Shown piece by piece: positions 1 to 7,077 of a stretch of DNA of 8,773 nucleotides. The translations under genes and the position numbers were made by a program. The notes below the pieces were generated by a model that searched no databases, was not told the origin of the DNA, and saw nothing but the letters and a program-made list of their open reading frames with translations. Each line of letters starts with the position of its first letter. Position 1 is the first letter of the stretch. Source of the DNA: Thiobacillus denitrificans (GTDB taxonomy: Bacteria > Pseudomonadota > Gammaproteobacteria > Burkholderiales > Thiobacillaceae); NCBI GenBank assembly GCA_002343685.1, contig DDRS01000010.1, positions 52,522-61,294 of the forward strand, read 5' to 3'.

Positions 1-354
1 GGCGACGGCATCAACGATGCGCCGGTGCTTGCCGGCGCGCAGGTCTCCATCGCCATGGGTGAAGGCGCCGACGTCGCGCAGGCCGCGGCCGACATGATCA
101 TGCTCGGCAGCCGGCTCGGCACGCTGGCCGACGGCGTCGCGCTCGCCCGCAAGACGCAACGCATCATCCGCGAGAACCTGGGCTGGGCGCTGGCCTACAA
201 TCTCGTCGCCATCCCCGCTGCCGCGCTGGGCCACGTGACACCCTGGATCGCCGGCATCGGCATGTCGGCCAGTTCGCTGCTGGTCGTGCTGAATGCGCTG
301 CGGCTTGCGGATTTCAAAAGAAGTGAGCGGGGAGCGGTAAACAGCAAGCGGTAA
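1..354 (+). CDS. ccoI: Copper-translocating P-type ATPase, C-terminal fragment (CcoI/FixI type)
   Basis: Open from base 1, so only the last 117 residues are present. The fragment starts inside the GDGINDAP hinge motif of the P domain (residues 1-8), followed by VSIAMG, the usual end of the ATP-binding region of heavy-metal P1B ATPases. Two membrane helices follow, with Y66-N67 in the first and M88-x2-S91-S92 in the second; these are the TM7/TM8 metal-site signatures of Cu(I) ATPases. CcoI-type pumps deliver copper across the inner membrane for the CuB centre of cbb3 oxidase. The adjacent ccoS supports CcoI over a detoxifying CopA, though the N-terminal part that could separate them is missing. 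The last residues (GAVNSKR) and the TAA stop are encoded by the left arm of a hairpin repeat, so the natural C-terminus probably lies near LRLADFKR. Confidence 0.85.
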   Translation, partial: GDGINDAPVLAGAQVSIAMGEGADVAQAAADMIMLGSRLGTLADGVALARKTQRIIRENLGWALAYNLVAIPAAALGHVTPWIAGIGMSASSLLVVLNALRLADFKRSERGAVNSKR

Positions 355-390
355 AACCCCACCACTCACCACTCACTGCTTACCACTCCC
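330..390. repeat. Heptad-type hairpin element, copy 1 (ccoI/ccoS junction)
   Basis: Imperfect inverted repeat: arms 330-352 and 368-390 (23 nt each) with a 15-nt loop at 353-367. Seen directly: all five arm mismatches are transitions, so read as minus-strand RNA the stem closes with 18 Watson-Crick and 5 G-U pairs. The arms consist of degenerate GGTGAGC-like heptads. The left arm carries the last codons of the upstream ATPase gene, with its TAA beginning on the last arm base. The right arm ends 2 nt before the ccoS ATG. A closely related copy lies at 7904-7961. I infer a dispersed intergenic repeat family; its function is unknown. Confidence 0.75.
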
Positions 391-392
391 CC

Positions 393-569
393 ATGGACAT
401 CCTCCTCCTGCTCATTCCGCTCAGCCTCGTGCTCGTCGGCGCCATTGCCTGGTTCATGCTGTGGGCGGCCAAAAGCGGACAGTTCGACGATCTCGAGGGC
501 CCGGCACACAGCGTGATCATGGACGACGACACGCCACCCAAGCCCGACGACACGCCGAAGCAGACCTAG
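393..569 (+). CDS. ccoS: cbb3-type cytochrome oxidase assembly protein CcoS
   Basis: A 58-residue protein. It opens with one hydrophobic segment (about residues 2-26, MDILLLLIPLSLVLVGAIAW and on), followed by WAAKSGQFDDLEGPAHSVIMDDD, written here in part as the family hallmark GQFDDLEGPA at residues 29-38 with an acidic run soon after. This matches CcoS, a small inner-membrane protein needed for maturation of the haem/copper centre of cbb3 oxidase, together with CcoI. Length agrees with the usual 45-70 residues. The tail (TPPKPDDTPKQT) is low-complexity and polar, as common in this family. No clear Shine-Dalgarno is visible, because the hairpin element at 330-390 ends just before the ATG; translation may depend on read-on from ccoI. 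The ccoNOP structural genes are not in the window. Confidence 0.9.
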   Translation: MDILLLLIPLSLVLVGAIAWFMLWAAKSGQFDDLEGPAHSVIMDDDTPPKPDDTPKQT

Positions 570-619
570 TTCAGGGATCGCCTATGCTGTGAGCTGTCCT
601 GTTTCGACGGCCACTGCAC

Positions 620-1249
620 ATGAACCCGCCCATCCTCTGGTATTTCGCCGATCCGATGTGCTCCTGGTGCTGGGGATTTTCCCCGGTGATCGAGACCTTG
701 CGCGACGAATACCGCGAGCGCATGAAAATCGCACTGGTGCTGGGCGGCCTGCGGCCGGGCGAAACCGTGCCGATGACCGCAACGGGACGCGAGGACATCC
801 TGCATCACTGGCATGCGGTACAGGCCCGTACCGGCCAGCCCTTCCACTTCGACGACGCACTGCCGGAAGGCTTCGTGTACGACACCGAACCCGCCTGCCG
901 GGCGGTGGTGACGGTCGGCGGGATCGACTCCACGCAGATATTCTCGATGTTCAAGGCAATCCAGTCGGCGTTTTATGCCAAGGGACACGATGTGACCCAA
1001 GCCGGCGTGCTGGCCGAGCTGGCGGCAGGCCTTGGCGTGGATCAGAGAACCTTTCTGCGCGACTTCGACAGCGACACGGCACATGCTCGCACCCAGGCGC
1101 ATTTCAGGCAGGCGCGGCAGGCCGGCGTGCGCGGCTTTCCCACCCTGATCGTGCAGCGGGACGCGCAGCTGCACCCGGTCTGCAGCGGTTGCCTGCCGCT
1201 GGACACCGTGCGCACGGAAATCGACCGTTGCCTGCGATCGGATGCGTAA
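620..1249 (+). CDS. DsbA-family (FrnE-like) thiol-disulfide oxidoreductase, cytoplasmic
   Basis: A 209-residue thioredoxin-fold protein. The first strand YFADPMCSWCWGF (residues 8-20) carries the active-site pair C14-S-W-C17; the CSWCWG context is typical of the FrnE/putative disulfide-isomerase branch of the DSBA family rather than periplasmic DsbA (CPHC). A helical insertion fills about residues 45-150. The conserved cis-proline lies in GFPTLIV (P174). There is no signal peptide, because the catalytic strand starts at residue 5, so a cytoplasmic location is inferred. It probably reduces or isomerises disulfides, but the substrate is unknown. It lies 50 nt after ccoS and 51 nt before the cyclophilin gene, without a strong promoter or terminator on either side. 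Several overlapping frames in this region lack family features and are shadows of this gene. Confidence 0.85.
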   Translation: MNPPILWYFADPMCSWCWGFSPVIETLRDEYRERMKIALVLGGLRPGETVPMTATGREDILHHWHAVQARTGQPFHFDDALPEGFVYDTEPACRAVVTVGGIDSTQIFSMFKAIQSAFYAKGHDVTQAGVLAELAAGLGVDQRTFLRDFDSDTAHARTQAHFRQARQAGVRGFPTLIVQRDAQLHPVCSGCLPLDTVRTEIDRCLRSDA

Positions 1250-1287
1250 CCGCGCCTCCCGCCGCTAGAATCTCTCTTTCTCTTTCT

Positions 1288-1291
1288 GGAG
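1288..1291 (+). promoter_or_regulatory. Ribosome binding site of the cyclophilin gene
   Basis: GGAG lies 9 nt before the ATG at 1301, after a pyrimidine-rich stretch (1271-1287). It supports this start, which is also the one giving a complete lipoprotein signal. A TAGAAT at 1266-1271 could be a -10 element, but no convincing -35 lies upstream. Confidence 0.5.
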
Positions 1292-1300
1292 CGCGTTCCG

Positions 1301-1978
1301 ATGGCCCGTTTTCCCCTGTTGTCCACCACGCTGTTTCTCGGCGCGATCCTGCTCGGCATGTCGGGCTGCGGCGCCAGCGAGCCCGGCAAGCAGACCGTCT
1401 CCACCGCCCCGGCAGATGGCCAGCCACCCAATCCGCGCGTCCTGATCGAAACCAGCAAGGGCAACATCACGGTCGAGCTTTTCACCAGGAACGCGCCGCA
1501 GTCGGTGGGAAATTTCATCAACTACGTGAAGACCGGCTTTTATGACGGTCTGATCTTCCACCGCGTGATTCCCGGTTTCATGATCCAGGGCGGCGGCATG
1601 ACGCCGGACATGGCGGAAAAACCCAAGAACGCGCCGATCAAGAACGAGGCCGACAACGATCTCAAGAACCTGCGCGGCACGCTGGCGATGGCGCGCATGG
1701 CCGACCCCGATTCGGCCTCGTCGCAGTTCTTCATCAACGTGGCGGACAACGCCTTCCTCGATCACCGCGGCACAAGCTACGACACCTGGGGCTATGCCGT
1801 ATTCGGCCAGGTGGTCGACGGCATGAAGGTGGTCGACGCCATCGTCGCGATGCCACGCGGCGACCGCGGCCCCTACCAGGATGTTCCCATCGAACCGGTT
1901 GTGATGAAGCGCGTCACCCTGCTGCCGGAAGCAGCCGCGACCGTCCCGCCCGGCGCCGACAACAAGCCGAAGCAGTAG
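1301..1978 (+). CDS. Cyclophilin-type peptidyl-prolyl cis-trans isomerase, predicted lipoprotein
   Basis: A 225-residue protein. Residues 1-22 form a signal peptide ending in a lipobox-like MSG-C23; Met at -3 is less usual than Leu. Gly at +2 gives no inner-membrane retention signal, so outer-membrane anchoring facing the periplasm is inferred. A polar linker (24-46) leads to the cyclophilin domain (about 47-205). It contains the core FHRVIPGFMIQGG (H87, R88 catalytic Arg, F93, Q96), then SSQFFIN and NAFLDH, which carry the hydrophobic-pocket residues and the conserved His. The bacterial form has Phe where human CypA has Trp. A Pro/Ala-rich tail of about 20 residues follows. It catalyses Xaa-Pro isomerisation during envelope protein folding. 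The stop TAG overlaps the presumed ribosome binding site of the downstream permease, so the two are probably co-transcribed. It is PpiA/PpiB-like, but I assign no symbol because the lipoprotein form is not the E. coli one. Confidence 0.9.
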   Translation: MARFPLLSTTLFLGAILLGMSGCGASEPGKQTVSTAPADGQPPNPRVLIETSKGNITVELFTRNAPQSVGNFINYVKTGFYDGLIFHRVIPGFMIQGGGMTPDMAEKPKNAPIKNEADNDLKNLRGTLAMARMADPDSASSQFFINVADNAFLDHRGTSYDTWGYAVFGQVVDGMKVVDAIVAMPRGDRGPYQDVPIEPVVMKRVTLLPEAAATVPPGADNKPKQ

Positions 1979-1979
1979 G
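1974..1979 (+). promoter_or_regulatory. Candidate ribosome binding site for a CTG start of the permease gene
   Basis: AGTAGG matches 5 of 6 bases of the AGGAGG consensus and lies 6 nt before CTG 1986-1988. It overlaps the TAG stop of the cyclophilin gene, which suggests translational coupling. No comparable site precedes the first in-frame ATG (2052), which follows a GC-rich stretch coding for the first membrane helix. Confidence 0.5.
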
Positions 1980-1985
1980 CCTGTT

Positions 1986-2908
1986 CTGTCTTCCGTCACC
2001 AAACTGCTGCTGCTTGGGCTGACCGCCCTGCTGGCGCTGGCGCTGGGCCTGATGGCCGGCGCCCTGCCCGCCGACCATGAACTCGCCATGCAGATCCTCA
2101 CCGAATTGCGCGGCCCGCGCGTGGCCGCGGCGTTCGCCTGCGGCGGCCTGCTGGCGCTGGCCGGCGCGCTGATGCAGACGCTGTTCCGCAATCCCCTGGC
2201 CGAACCCTATCTGCTCGGCGTGTCCGGCGGCGCCGGCCTGCTGGCGCTATTGGGCATGGCCGCCGGCCTGGCGTGGCCGTGGGTGTCGGTGCTGGCCTTC
2301 GTCGGCAGTCTGCTGGCGCTGGCGCTTGCCGCCGCGCTCGGCGGCCGTCTACTGGCGCGCGACCATACGCCGCTGCTGCTTGCCGGGGTGATGCTGGCGG
2401 CCGGCTTCGGCGCCTTGATCGCACTGGTGTTGAGCGTGGCGCCGATCGAGCGCCTGCCCGGCATGCTGTTCTTCCTGATGGGCGACCTCGCATGGACCAG
2501 CAACCCATTCATGCTGTGGGCGGCGCTGCTGCTGGCCACAGGGACCGCACTCGGCCTGTCGAGGCGGCTCGACGTACTGCAATTGTCGCCGCTGAAAGCC
2601 GCCTCGCTGGGCGTGGCGGTCGCGCCCACGCGCTGGATGCTGTTTACGCTCGCCGGCGCCTGCACCGCCTTGGTGGTGGCGCAGGCCGGCAGCATCGGTT
2701 TCGTCGGCCTGATGGTGCCGCATGCGTTGCGGAAAACGGGCTTTTCCGGCCACCGTGTCCTGCTGCCGGCATGCGCCCTGGCGGGCGGCAGCCTGCTGGT
2801 GCTGGCCGACGCGCTGGCGCGCACCGTGATCGCGCCGCGGGAATTGCCGGTCGGCGTGCTGACCGCGCTGATCGGCGTACCGATGATGCTCTGGCTGCTG
2901 CGCAAACC

Positions 2909-2912
<4 letters not shown>
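1986..2912 (+). CDS. FecCD/BtuC-family ABC transporter permease (probably cobalamin or iron chelate)
   Basis: From CTG 1986 the product is 308 residues; from the first ATG (2052) it would be 286 and would lose helix 1 (about residues 7-26, KLLLLGLTALLALALGL). No ATG, GTG or TTG occurs in this frame between the upstream stop at 1905-1907 and 2052, so a CTG start is favoured. Numbering from the CTG, the family signature GALMQTLFRNPLAEPYLLG begins at residue 60, and GFVGLMVPHALR (238-249) is the conserved loop contacting the ATPase. Further hydrophobic segments fit a multi-spanning BtuC fold. The permease carries substrate delivered by a periplasmic binding protein across the inner membrane. Its stop overlaps the ATPase start (ATGA, 2909-2912). 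Substrate cannot be settled: no binding protein, TonB receptor or riboswitch is in the window. It is slightly shorter than the usual 320-350 residues, mostly in the first periplasmic loop. Confidence 0.88.
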
Positions 2913-3643
<731 letters not shown>

Positions 3644-3682
3644 TCGCCACTTGGTCAGCATTCCACCGCCCTCGCGCACCTC

Positions 3683-5074
3683 ATGATTCGTCGCATCATC
3701 AACAAAGTATTTGGCCGCAAACCGCGCGCCGACGGCTCCCGGGCGCAGATCCTGCCGCTGTCCGCACACGGCATCCGCCGTGACCAGCTCGACGACTGCG
3801 CGCTGAAAACCTGCGAAACCCTGGCGCAAGCCGGGTACAAGGGCTATCTCGTCGGCGGCGCGGTGCGCGATCTGCTGCTGAACATGACGCCCAAGGATTT
3901 CGACGTCGCCACCGACGCCACCCCGGAAGAGGTGCGCAGGCTGTTCCGCCGCTCGCGGATCATCGGACGGCGCTTCCAGATCGTGCACGTGATGTGCGGA
4001 CGCGAGACCATCGAGGTCACGACCTTCCGCGCCAATGGCCAGAAGGAGACCGAAGAGGACAACGAGCACGTTGCCGGCGACAAGTCGCCGGCGGCACACA
4101 AGCGTCTGACCGACGAACACGGCCGCCTGCTGTCCGACAACGTGTTTGGCAGCATGGCGGACGACGCCGCGCGCCGCGACTTCACCATCAACGCGCTGTA
4201 TTACGATCCCGCGCGCGAGGAAGTGCACGACTATTTCGGCGGCGTGGCCGACTGCAAGAAACGTGTGCTGCGCATGATCGGCGACCCCGACACGCGCTAC
4301 CGCGAAGACCCGGTACGCATGCTGCGCGCCGCGCGCTTTGCCGCCAAGCTCGACTTCCACATCGATCCCGAGACCCGCAGGCCGGTGGCGGCGCTGGCGC
4401 CGCTGCTCGCCAACATCCCGCGCGCGCGCATCTTCGACGAGGCGCTCAAGCTGCTGCTGTCCGGCCACGCCCTGCGCGGCGTCCACCAGCTGCGCGCCGA
4501 AGGCCTGCATCATGGCATGCTGCCGCTGCTGGACACGATCCTCGACGATCCCACCGGCGAACGTTTCATCAATGCCGCGCTGAAGAGCACCGACGAGCGC
4601 ATCCAGTCGGACCGGCCTTCGTCGCCCGCCTTCCTGTTCGGCACACTGCTGTGGCCGCAGGTGCTGCTGCGCTGGCGCGCGCTCGAGGCCGCCGGCGAAA
4701 AGCCGCAACCCGCCTTGTTTGCTGCGATGGACGAGGTGCTCGATGCCCAACGCAGCCAGCTCGCCATCCCGCGCCGCTACGACGGCATGATGAAGGAAAT
4801 CTGGGCGCTGCAGCCGCGCTTCGAGCAGCGCGGCGGACAACGCCCCTACCGCCTGCTGGAGCATCCGCGCTTCCGTGCCGCCTACGATTTCCTGCTGTTG
4901 CGCGCCGAATCGGGCGAGGTCGCTGCCGAACTCGGCGAATGGTGGACGCGTTTCCAGGAAGTCGGCGAAGACGAGCGCGCCAGCATGCTGCTGGCCGACA
5001 ATGCGCCCAAGCCGCGCCGCAAGCGCAAACGCAAGAAGCCGGGCGAAGCCGCCGGCGAGACGCAGCCCGCATGA
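3683..5074 (+). CDS. pcnB: Poly(A) polymerase I
   Basis: A 463-residue nucleotidyltransferase of the PcnB/CCA family. The start IRRIINKVFGRK is typical of betaproteobacterial PcnB, and the ATG at 3683 is the first plausible start. The catalytic core has YLVGGAVRD (55-63) and the metal-binding D72-F-D74 in KDFDVATD. RRSRIIGRRFQIVHV follows, then RRDFTINALYYD and YREDPVRMLRAARFAAKLDF. The arginine-rich RRSRIIGRR element and the basic C-terminal tail (PRRKRKRKK, near residues 447-455) favour poly(A) polymerase over CCA-adding enzyme. The enzyme adds 3' poly(A) tails that promote RNA decay. Length is as expected. Its stop overlaps the folK start (ATGA, 5071-5074), a pcnB-folK order that is widely conserved in proteobacteria. 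Confidence 0.95.
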   Translation: MIRRIINKVFGRKPRADGSRAQILPLSAHGIRRDQLDDCALKTCETLAQAGYKGYLVGGAVRDLLLNMTPKDFDVATDATPEEVRRLFRRSRIIGRRFQIVHVMCGRETIEVTTFRANGQKETEEDNEHVAGDKSPAAHKRLTDEHGRLLSDNVFGSMADDAARRDFTINALYYDPAREEVHDYFGGVADCKKRVLRMIGDPDTRYREDPVRMLRAARFAAKLDFHIDPETRRPVAALAPLLANIPRARIFDEALKLLLSGHALRGVHQLRAEGLHHGMLPLLDTILDDPTGERFINAALKSTDERIQSDRPSSPAFLFGTLLWPQVLLRWRALEAAGEKPQPALFAAMDEVLDAQRSQLAIPRRYDGMMKEIWALQPRFEQRGGQRPYRLLEHPRFRAAYDFLLLRAESGEVAAELGEWWTRFQEVGEDERASMLLADNAPKPRRKRKRKKPGEAAGETQPA

Positions 5075-5631
5075 AGATCACCGCCACCATCGGCCTAGGC
5101 GCCAACCTCAACGACCCGGCGGCGCAGGTGGAATACGCGCTCGCCGAGCTCGGCCGCCTGCCCGGCACCCGGCTGCTGAGGCATTCCTCGCTGTACGCCT
5201 CGGCGCCGGTCGGCCATGTCGACCAGCCCGATTTCATCAACGCCGTAGCGCAGATGGAAACCGAATTGGCGCCGCGCGTGCTGCTCGCCGCCCTGCTGGA
5301 TATTGAACACCGCCACGGCCGCGAGCGCAGCTTCCGCAACGCGCCGCGCACGCTCGATCTCGACCTGCTGCTCTACGGCAACGCGCATTTCCACGAAGAC
5401 GGCCTGACGCTGCCGCATCCGCGCATGCAGGAACGCGGCTTCGTGCTGCTGCCGCTGCTGGAGATCGCGCCTGATGCCGTGATCCCCGGCCACGGGCGTG
5501 CTGCCGACTGGCTCGCCGCCTGTGCCGACCAGAGCGTGGTTGTTGTCGCTTCAGCGACTCTACAACCACGGCCTCCCCTTCACGGGGAGAACGTGCCTCC
5601 CAACCCTCCCGCCGCTGCCGTCAACGCATGA
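5071..5631 (+). CDS. folK: 2-amino-4-hydroxy-6-hydroxymethyldihydropteridine pyrophosphokinase (HPPK)
   Basis: A 186-residue folate-pathway enzyme that transfers pyrophosphate from ATP to 6-hydroxymethyl-7,8-dihydropterin. Visible motifs: GLGANLNDP near the N-terminus, SLYASAPVGHVDQPDFINAV in the pterin site (SAPVG, DQPDFINAV), ERSFRNAPRTLDLDLLLYG with R93, D96 and D98 (equivalents of the Mg/ATP residues of E. coli HPPK), and LPHPRMQERGFVLLPLLEIAPD. The canonical domain ends at about residue 155 (LAACADQS). The last 31 residues, rich in Pro, Val and Ala, are encoded by two adjacent DNA hairpins (5536-5589) and following bases, so they are probably an add-on without enzymatic role. Both ends overlap neighbours by 4 nt (pcnB and the kinase gene), indicating translational coupling. 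Confidence 0.95.
   Translation: MKITATIGLGANLNDPAAQVEYALAELGRLPGTRLLRHSSLYASAPVGHVDQPDFINAVAQMETELAPRVLLAALLDIEHRHGRERSFRNAPRTLDLDLLLYGNAHFHEDGLTLPHPRMQERGFVLLPLLEIAPDAVIPGHGRAADWLAACADQSVVVVASATLQPRPPLHGENVPPNPPAAAVNA
5536..5589. repeat. REP-like pair of hairpins inside the 3' end of folK
   Basis: Hairpin A: GTGGTTGT (5536-5543) pairs perfectly with ACAACCAC (5562-5569). Inside it GTCGC (5545-5549) pairs with GCGAC (5554-5558) around a TTCA loop, leaving a small asymmetric bulge. Hairpin B: CTCCCC (5573-5578) pairs with GGGGAG (5584-5589) around a 5-nt loop. Read on the minus strand, hairpin A contains GTTGTAGAGTCGCTGAAGCGAC, here cited only as GTTGTAGAG and GCTGAAGC, which resembles the GTAGGAGCGnCTTCAG-type REPs I know from gammaproteobacteria; that likeness is inference. 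The element coincides exactly with the extra C-terminal residues of FolK. Confidence 0.6.
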
Positions 5632-6269
5632 GTCTCTCCCGTTACCGTTACATCGTTGTCGAGGGCCCGATCGGCGCCGGCAAGACCAGCCTCACCTACA
5701 AGCTGGCCGAGCGCATGGATGCCGACACGCTGCTGGAAAATGCCAGCGACAACCCCTTCCTGCCGCGTTTCTACCAAGAGCCCAGGCGCTATGCGCTGCC
5801 GACGCAGTTGCATTTCCTCTTTGACCGCTCGCGCCAGTTGCGCGATCTCGCCCAGGGCGATCTGTTCCGCGCCGGCACCGTGTCGGATTTCCTGATCGAC
5901 AAGGACATGCTGTTTGCACGCCTCAACCTCGACGACGACGAGTTCGAGCTCTACCAGAAGGTATACACCGACCTCGCACTGCAGGCGCCGACACCCGATC
6001 TGGTGATCTACCTGCAGGCGCCGGTCGAAGTGCTGCAGGAGCGCGTCAGGCGCCGCGGCGTGGAATTCGAGCGCGGCATGGATGCCGGTTATCTGCAACG
6101 CCTGGCCAACAGCTACAGCGAGTTCTTCCATCGCTATGAAGCCGCGCCCCTGCTCATCGTCAACACCAGCAACCTCAACTTCGCGGAGAACGACGCCGAC
6201 TTCGAGCTGCTGCTGGAGCGCATGAGCAAGATGCGCGGTCCGCGCGAATTTTTCAGCCGGGCGGCCTGA
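5628..6269 (+). CDS. Deoxynucleoside kinase (deoxyadenosine/deoxyguanosine kinase family)
   Basis: A 213-residue dNK-family kinase that phosphorylates a deoxynucleoside to its 5'-monophosphate for salvage. The P-loop is GPIGAGKTS (residues 13-21). ENASDNPFLPRFYQEP is the substrate-side region of bacterial dNKs, and FDRSRQL plus VSDFLIDKDMLFARLNL are further family landmarks. DLVIYLQAPVEVLQERVRRRG and the arginine-rich stretch after it form the adenine/LID region. The specific base (dA, dG or broader) cannot be read from sequence. The ATG overlaps the folK stop (ATGA) and lacks its own ribosome binding site, so translation is probably coupled. It lies between a folate gene and the pantothenate genes; the 19-nt gap to panB suggests one transcript. 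I give no symbol because naming varies. Confidence 0.9.
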   Translation: MSLSRYRYIVVEGPIGAGKTSLTYKLAERMDADTLLENASDNPFLPRFYQEPRRYALPTQLHFLFDRSRQLRDLAQGDLFRAGTVSDFLIDKDMLFARLNLDDDEFELYQKVYTDLALQAPTPDLVIYLQAPVEVLQERVRRRGVEFERGMDAGYLQRLANSYSEFFHRYEAAPLLIVNTSNLNFAENDADFELLLERMSKMRGPREFFSRAA

Positions 6270-6288
6270 GCTACCCTTAAATCACACC

Positions 6289-7077
6289 ATGGCCGTCACC
6301 CTGTCCACCCTCAAGGCAATGCGCGAACGCGGCGAGAAGATCGCCGTGCTCACCTGCTACGACGCCAGCTTTGCCCGTGTACTCGATGCTGCCGGCGTCG
6401 ACGTGCTGCTGGTCGGCGATTCGCTCGGCATGGTGGTGCAGGGACACGCCTCGACGCTGCCGGTGAAGCTTGCCGAGATGACATACCACACGCGCTGCGT
6501 CGCCACCGGGACCGAACGTGCCTTCATCGTCGCCGACCTGCCTTTCGGCAGCTACCAGCCTTCGCCGGAGCGTGCGTTTTCCGCCGCGGCACGGTTGATG
6601 GCTGCGGGCGCGCACATGGTCAAGCTGGAGGGTGGCGCAGTGATGGTCGACACCGTCGCCTTCCTGACGCAACGCGGCATCCCTGTGTGCGCGCATCTCG
6701 GCCTGCTGCCGCAGTCGGTCAACCAGCTCGGCGGCTACCGGGTACAGGGACGCGAGGATGCGGCCGCCGCGCAGCTGGTCGCCGACGCCCGTGCGCTGGA
6801 AGCCGCCGGCGCCGGACTGATCGTGCTGGAAATGGTGCCCGCTGCGCTCGGCCAGGCCATCACCGAAGCCCTCACGATTCCGGCCATCGGCATCGGCGCC
6901 GGGGCCGGCTGTTCCGGCCAGGTACTGGTGCTGTACGACATGCTGGGCCTGTATCCGCGCGCACCGAAATTCTCGAAGAACTTTCTTGTCGGCGCCGACG
7001 GCATCGAAGCCGCCGCGCGCGCCTACGTCGCCGCGGTGAAAGACGGCAGTTTCCCTGGTCCCGACCACGCCTTCTGA
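6289..7077 (+). CDS. panB: 3-methyl-2-oxobutanoate hydroxymethyltransferase (ketopantoate synthesis)
   Basis: A 262-residue TIM-barrel enzyme that adds a hydroxymethyl group from 5,10-methylene-THF to alpha-ketoisovalerate, the first committed step of pantothenate synthesis. Metal ligands: D44 in VGDSLGMVVQGH, D83 in VADLPFGSY and E114 in KLEGG. The proposed general base is E181 in LEMVPAAL. HLGLLPQSVNQLGGYRVQGR is close to the family form (usually HLGLTPQSVNQLGG). GIGAGAGCSGQVLVLYDMLGL differs slightly from the usual GAGxxCDGQ. Length is normal. No good Shine-Dalgarno precedes the ATG; initiation may be helped by the kinase gene ending 19 nt upstream. Stop TGA and the panC ATG share one base (TGATG). 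Confidence 0.96.
   Translation: MAVTLSTLKAMRERGEKIAVLTCYDASFARVLDAAGVDVLLVGDSLGMVVQGHASTLPVKLAEMTYHTRCVATGTERAFIVADLPFGSYQPSPERAFSAAARLMAAGAHMVKLEGGAVMVDTVAFLTQRGIPVCAHLGLLPQSVNQLGGYRVQGREDAAAAQLVADARALEAAGAGLIVLEMVPAALGQAITEALTIPAIGIGAGAGCSGQVLVLYDMLGLYPRAPKFSKNFLVGADGIEAAARAYVAAVKDGSFPGPDHAF

Noticed and set aside
330..390. Hairpin element as an intrinsic terminator of ccoI
   Set aside because: No T-run follows either arm, and ccoS starts 2 nt later; the second copy at panC/panD fits a dispersed repeat better.
570..619. TATGCT at 582-587 as a -10 for the DsbA-family gene
   Set aside because: No acceptable -35 lies at proper distance and the match is weak.
3994..5631. 545-codon plus-strand frame that ends as FolK
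   Set aside because: The N-terminal two thirds are an Arg/Ala-rich shadow of pcnB; FolK starts at 5071 with the overlapping ATGA.
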